In this document: piece after piece, positions 50,465 through 51,166 of the stretch | Layout of the letters: each line of letters starts with the position of its first letter | How positions within the stretch are numbered: the first letter of the stretch is position 1 | Program-made: the position numbers and the translations under genes | Notes under the pieces: model-generated | Told to the model about the DNA's origin: nothing | Database searches by the model: none | The model's input: only the letters and a program-made list of their open reading frames with translations | From: Chloroflexota bacterium | GTDB lineage: Bacteria; Chloroflexota; Anaerolineae; Aggregatilineales; Phototrophicaceae | Direction: 5' to 3' | Assembly: GCA_026708115.1 (NCBI GenBank) | Contig: JAPOVL010000008.1 | Location: 1 to 51,166, forward strand | Length of the DNA stretch: 51,166 nucleotides

Positions 50465-50785
50465 TCAAGTTCCTCTATAGCGGTATGCTGCTGTCATCAC
50501 CTGCTGAGTGTTTGGATAAAGCCAGAGAAATCGCACCAAATTTTCTTTACACCCGGGGCGCGTAGACACATGGTTTATGTATTTTACAGGGCAAAGCTCC
50601 TCTAAATCCCCTCCAAAAAAACTAAAGCCAACTTCTGACTTGGCGCCAAATCCGATTGCAACAACAAATAAGCCTGCATTTTTAATAAGATTCTCTCTCT
50701 CTGTGCGCTCAGTAGGACCAACAAAGTCACGCAACGCCAAAATAACAGTCGGCCGTAGGGGCGAGCCTTGGCTCGCCCAAATCAT
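50465..50785 (-). CDS. Doubtful small ORF, 106 residues
   Basis: An open frame ends seven bases before the alpha/beta hydrolase start on the same strand. Parts read like real protein (ALRDFVGPTERTERENLIKNAGLFVVAIGFGAKSEVGF), but its 5' end lies in the GGGCGAGC repeat hairpin at 50759-50778, its base composition is more AT-rich than the neighbouring genes, and I recognise no family. It could be a remnant of a lost gene or non-coding. Confidence 0.3.
   Translation of the reverse strand: MIWASQGSPLRPTVILALRDFVGPTERTERENLIKNAGLFVVAIGFGAKSEVGFSFFGGDLEELCPVKYINHVSTRPGCKENLVRFLWLYPNTQQVMTAAYRYRGT
50759..50778. repeat. GTAGGGGCGAGCC-type palindromic repeat
   Basis: GGGCGAGC at 50759-50766 pairs with GCTCGCCC at 50771-50778 with a four-base loop. 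This short element type recurs in intergenic DNA of many environmental bacteria. Confidence 0.6.
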
Positions 50786-50994
50786 ACTCCTCTGCGCCGA
50801 TGGTTAGTGTCTACGTGACCCACGCGACCTGCGCGCCCTGATCCCCACAAGGTTCATTTGTAGCGAAATTTGTAAGGCTTGTCCGCTACTGAACATCTTA
50901 CTCATTGATAACAGGAACAATACCGAAACAATACAAAAATGGTGACAATCCTTGCGAAAATCAACAAATTATTACGAAATCCGCCAAGCTTAGC

Positions 50995-51075
50995 TCCCCC
51001 TCTCCCCTTGTGGGATTTCCGCCCCCCGCTTAGCGGGGGGACCGAGGGGGGGCCAGGGCCGGGGGTGAGGGGTGA
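50995..51075. repeat. GC-rich inverted intergenic repeat (CCCCCTCTCC type), second copy
   Basis: CTCCCCCTCTCCCC, then a CCCCCCGC-TTAG-CGGGGGG hairpin, then GGCCAGGGCCGGGGGTGAGGGG. It is related to 38046-38090. Confidence 0.65.
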
Positions 51076-51166
51076 AATAAGCGCGTCAGCATGACTCAGT
51101 AGCGGACAAGCTGATCTTCACCCGAAAAAGTGGACACAGTTTTTGTCTAATTGGCACGCAACTCAT

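Larger units (their letters stand above)
50459..51166. other. Terminal intergenic region with several repeats
   Basis: It is largely without recognisable genes. It contains CGTAGACAC (50561-50569) and its inverse GTGTCTACG (50807-50815), a GGGCGAGC/GCTCGCCC hairpin (50759-50778) and a CCCCCTCTCCCC/GGGGTGAGGGG type GC-rich repeat (50995-51075). The end of the window cuts the region. Confidence 0.6.

Noticed and set aside
1..51166. CRISPR arrays, tRNA or rRNA genes, prophage or transposase genes
   Set aside because: No regularly spaced direct repeats, no cloverleaf-like or rRNA motifs and no transposase or phage proteins were seen; the dispersed repeats are irregularly spaced and in both orientations.

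Overview
This is a 51 kb chromosomal segment of a moderately GC-rich bacterium. I infer Chloroflexota (Anaerolineae-like) from the overall gene set: split glycine decarboxylase, MEMO-like and translin-like proteins, a DUF3467 protein, a second EF-G-type GTPase, and GC-rich intergenic repeats of a kind common in that phylum. The assignment is an inference and was not tested against a database. I see no rRNA, tRNA, CRISPR array, prophage or transposase gene.

Layout. 1-9184 is a glycine/one-carbon region: a glycine riboswitch with terminator controls gcvH-gcvPA-gcvPB, followed by an AEC permease, a TrkA-N/RCK membrane protein and, convergently, an unusual single-chain GlyA-GcvT fusion. 9298-24396 carries an SGNH hydrolase, an EF-G-like GTPase, FtsH, a DUF255 thioredoxin-fold protein, a DEDDh exonuclease, a lytic transglycosylase lipoprotein, a GT4 glycosyltransferase, methylglyoxal synthase and an ECF sigma factor with a putative anti-sigma partner. 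24515-33930 holds greA, a D-2-hydroxyacid dehydrogenase, a GHKL sensor-like protein, rplJ-rplL with an L10 leader and attenuator, a MEMO-like protein, a translin-like/DUF3467 pair, YCII and Nudix proteins, rsmG and a secreted unknown. 34191-41988 holds an isocitrate/isopropylmalate dehydrogenase homologue with a MarR regulator, an S9 peptidase, def plus a GNAT acetyltransferase, and an OmpR-type two-component system. 42035-45919 is a ferric iron ABC transporter operon (fbpA-fbpB-fbpC).

The most striking system is at 46312-49055: three consecutive genes for a ubiquitin E2-like protein, a JAMM/MPN-domain protein and a ThiF/E1-like activating enzyme. This is a bacterial ubiquitin-like conjugation cassette with no recognisable ubiquitin-like modifier beside it. 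Its JAMM motif is intact except that the second zinc-ligand histidine is glutamine.

A second notable signal is a dispersed repeat of about 90 bp with six copies plus a fragment (5931, 15133, 17413, 26787, 38143/38232 and 40428). It lies in gene borders, carries a small hairpin with a compensatory base change between copies, and in two places appears to have been taken into coding sequence: the N-terminus of the histidine kinase and the C-terminus of the DUF255 protein. Other GC-rich intergenic repeats lie near 25500, 38046, 50555 and 51000.
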